Part shown: piece by piece, positions 62,504 to 64,000 of the stretch
Position numbering within the stretch: the stretch's first letter is position 1
Layout: the number at the start of each line of letters is the position of its first letter
Assembly: GCA_016169945.1 (NCBI GenBank)
Contig: JADLSH010000099.1
Coordinates: 434,001-498,000, forward strand
DNA length: 64,000 nt
Direction: 5' to 3'
Origin: Trachythela sp. YZ-2020
Taxonomy: Eukaryota > Cnidaria > Anthozoa > Malacalcyonacea > Clavulariidae
Program-made: the position numbers and the translations under genes
The notes under the pieces: generated by a model
The model's input: the letters and a program-made list of their open reading frames with translations, nothing else
The model's database searches: none
Told to the model about the DNA's origin: nothing

Positions 62504-64000
62504 CTTAACACAATCGAGTTGCTTGAAGGAAGTAGTGATGTCTTGCTAAAAGAAATGGGTATAAAAGGAGGGCAGATTGTGAAATTAAGGATTGCTATCC
62601 AAAGATATAAAAATCAGGTAAATTATAATTGTAATCAACTAAATCAAGGGCATAAAATTAAGTATTCTTGACTTGCAAGCAATCTCTTGAGAATTAAGAA
62701 GATAATGACATTCTTTTGTTGAAATGGTGACCATTATAGTAAAGGGTTACAACTCAAGAATAAGGAATTTGGCCAAGGTCTAAAATGAAATGTCTGGTTG
62801 CTCCTTAGGCTTGGTAATTTCTTATGAGGTATAAAATGTCTGCTATTATAAATGGTTTGTTAAATCAATTTTTTTACAATATTACAGGTTGATCCTTCAG
62901 TACCGGAATGCAACTCCGCCCCTTGTACTCCAAAAAGCTCACACTCTGGATCTGTAGATGGAAGCTCTCCTTCGCTGCGAGTTTTACCCCAACCATCAAC
63001 CCCACTATCGAACGCTTCATCCTCTGCATCTCTATGCAATTCCCGCTCATCAAGCCCTATGATGTTATTCAATGACACAGATTCCTCTTTTTCTGGAACT
63101 GAAGTTTCCAGAAATAATACCAAATGGGTTCAGAATTTTGAATTACCAAGCATGGTATGTTGCATTGTGATGCATTTGGACTATTTTAAATTAATAAAAT
63201 GTGTTCTCAAAGTGTATATACAGTATATTAATAGTGTCGTTACTTTATAGCTTGTATAAAATAATGGTCTACACTTTTTCCAACCAAAGTTTAAATTAAC
63301 TGAATTTGAGATAGCATCTCGAGTACTATTAATCCCTAATTGTACGAGCAACATCGCATTATTATTTGTATATTATTAGCATGACAAAATTGTCATTCTC
63401 TCGCCAAAGCCCAGTCCTGCTAGACTTTCACCAAAATTTGGTGCTTTTGTTCATATTTTCATTTAGTGCAGCTTTTGCTTGAACTTCCTCTAGGGCAATT
63501 TCATTTACCTTTCTGCCATTTTGTTTGTTTTAGGAAAATCATTAATTGTATTGCAGTACAATTAATGAAATAATTGTACTCCTCTCAACCAATCAGTATC
63601 CAGTAATTTTGTCATGCTGATAATAAACAGTATAATCATGTTATCCTAGATAAGCAGGGTTGTCAGTAGAAGCCGGTTACCAGCGATTTACCACGGTCGG
63701 CTATTTTACTACAATTTAATAAAGATCGCCAGCTATAATTACATTCCTTTAGTGAAGCACCTGTATATGTTTTGCTACACAACCGCCTACTTTTTTCATA
63801 CAGCCGCCTACTCTAAATCTTAATGAAAACCCTGGATAAGATATAAATTTATACTTTTGTTTATTTTATAGTTCTCAAAAGAAGTCACTGATGGCCTGAA
63901 AATGAAAAGAATGACCAGCCGAGTTCGGAATGAGTTCACACGAGATGTGTGCTCCTCAATCCGGGCACATACATTTTACCCAACCAAGACGGAGAGGGAA
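62504..64000 (+). CDS. SAM-domain protein, SAMD3-like (partial, runs off the window)
   Basis: Three exons join in frame: 62504-62617, 62888-63154 and 63872-64000 (open at the edge). Exon A encodes the C-terminal half of a sterile alpha motif (LLEGSSDVLLKEMGIKGGQI, then VKLRIAIQRY), where 'L-x-x-M-G-I-x-x-x-G' is the domain's helix 5 entry. Exon B is a serine/proline-rich linker ending WVQNFELPSM. Exon C begins FSKEVTDGLKMKRMTSRVRN and ends RAHTFYPTKTERE. A SAM domain, then W-x-x-x-F-x-L-P and a TFYPT-type block, is the layout of the SAMD3-like proteins abundant in cnidarians and fish. Acceptors atttcatag, attacag and ttttatag and donors gtaaat and gtatgt are good. SAM domains mediate protein interaction; the specific role is unknown. 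The 5' exons were not located. Confidence 0.7.
63310..63635. mobile_element. MITE in the SAM-gene intron, related to 9542-9840
   Basis: ttagcatgacaaaattgtc (from 63378) and aattttgtcatgctgataat (to about 63625) are inverted. The words gagtactattaatccctaat and aataattgtactcctctcaa also occur at 9542-9810. Confidence 0.6.

Overview
The window reads as animal nuclear DNA. It is AT-rich, genes are split by GT-AG introns, there are no operons, and transposable-element relics are very dense. The mix (CR1/Jockey-like LINEs, Penelope-like elements with a hammerhead ribozyme, Crypton/DUF3504 and Harbinger relics, tRNA-derived SINEs, many hairpin MITEs) and the host genes fit a marine invertebrate. An anthozoan cnidarian is the most likely source, but this is inference and no species is assigned.

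Left third (1-20 kb). A nearly full-length but frameshifted LINE (about 585-5104) sits inside a half copy of a foldback element whose complete copy lies at 33.35-35.41 kb. Next come nested hairpin MITEs, a decayed Crypton-type tyrosine recombinase gene (8.1-9.4 kb), a tandem hAT-like MITE with 8-bp target duplications (11.2-12.0 kb), a tRNA-derived SINE (12.7 kb), a Harbinger transposase exon relic (13.5 kb), and a foldback element with 9-bp-repeat arms (14.3-15.15 kb). At 17.2-19.9 kb two Penelope-like fragments lie head to head. One is split by a 1277-bp DNA element with a 7-bp target duplication, and the same copy carries a well-formed hammerhead ribozyme.

Middle (20-38 kb). An intact single-exon HxxxD acyltransferase gene (20491-22050) is followed by the most striking object here: a 9.06-kb near-symmetric inverted repeat (22513-31570). 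It has about 1.9-kb unique outer arms, and its inner arms are arrays of a 43-bp repeat that is itself palindromic. Then comes a composite insertion (33.02-35.72 kb) for which a paralogous empty site exists at about 38.0 kb, followed by further MITEs and a Penelope reverse-transcriptase relic.

Right part (40-64 kb). A split gene for peroxisomal trans-2-enoyl-CoA reductase (PECR; six exons found between 40126 and 56654) spans 16.5 kb. Its first intron holds a 4-kb element with long inverted ends flanked by TTAA. Its third intron contains an intact, antisense, single-exon retinol-dehydrogenase-like SDR gene (50374-51279). The right edge enters a SAM-domain (SAMD3-like) gene on the plus strand.

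The recognisable host genes are therefore an HxxxD acyltransferase, PECR, an SDR and the SAM-domain gene. All else recognised is mobile or repetitive DNA, much of it built as foldback structures. Several unrelated hairpin elements share a similar GC-rich apex motif.
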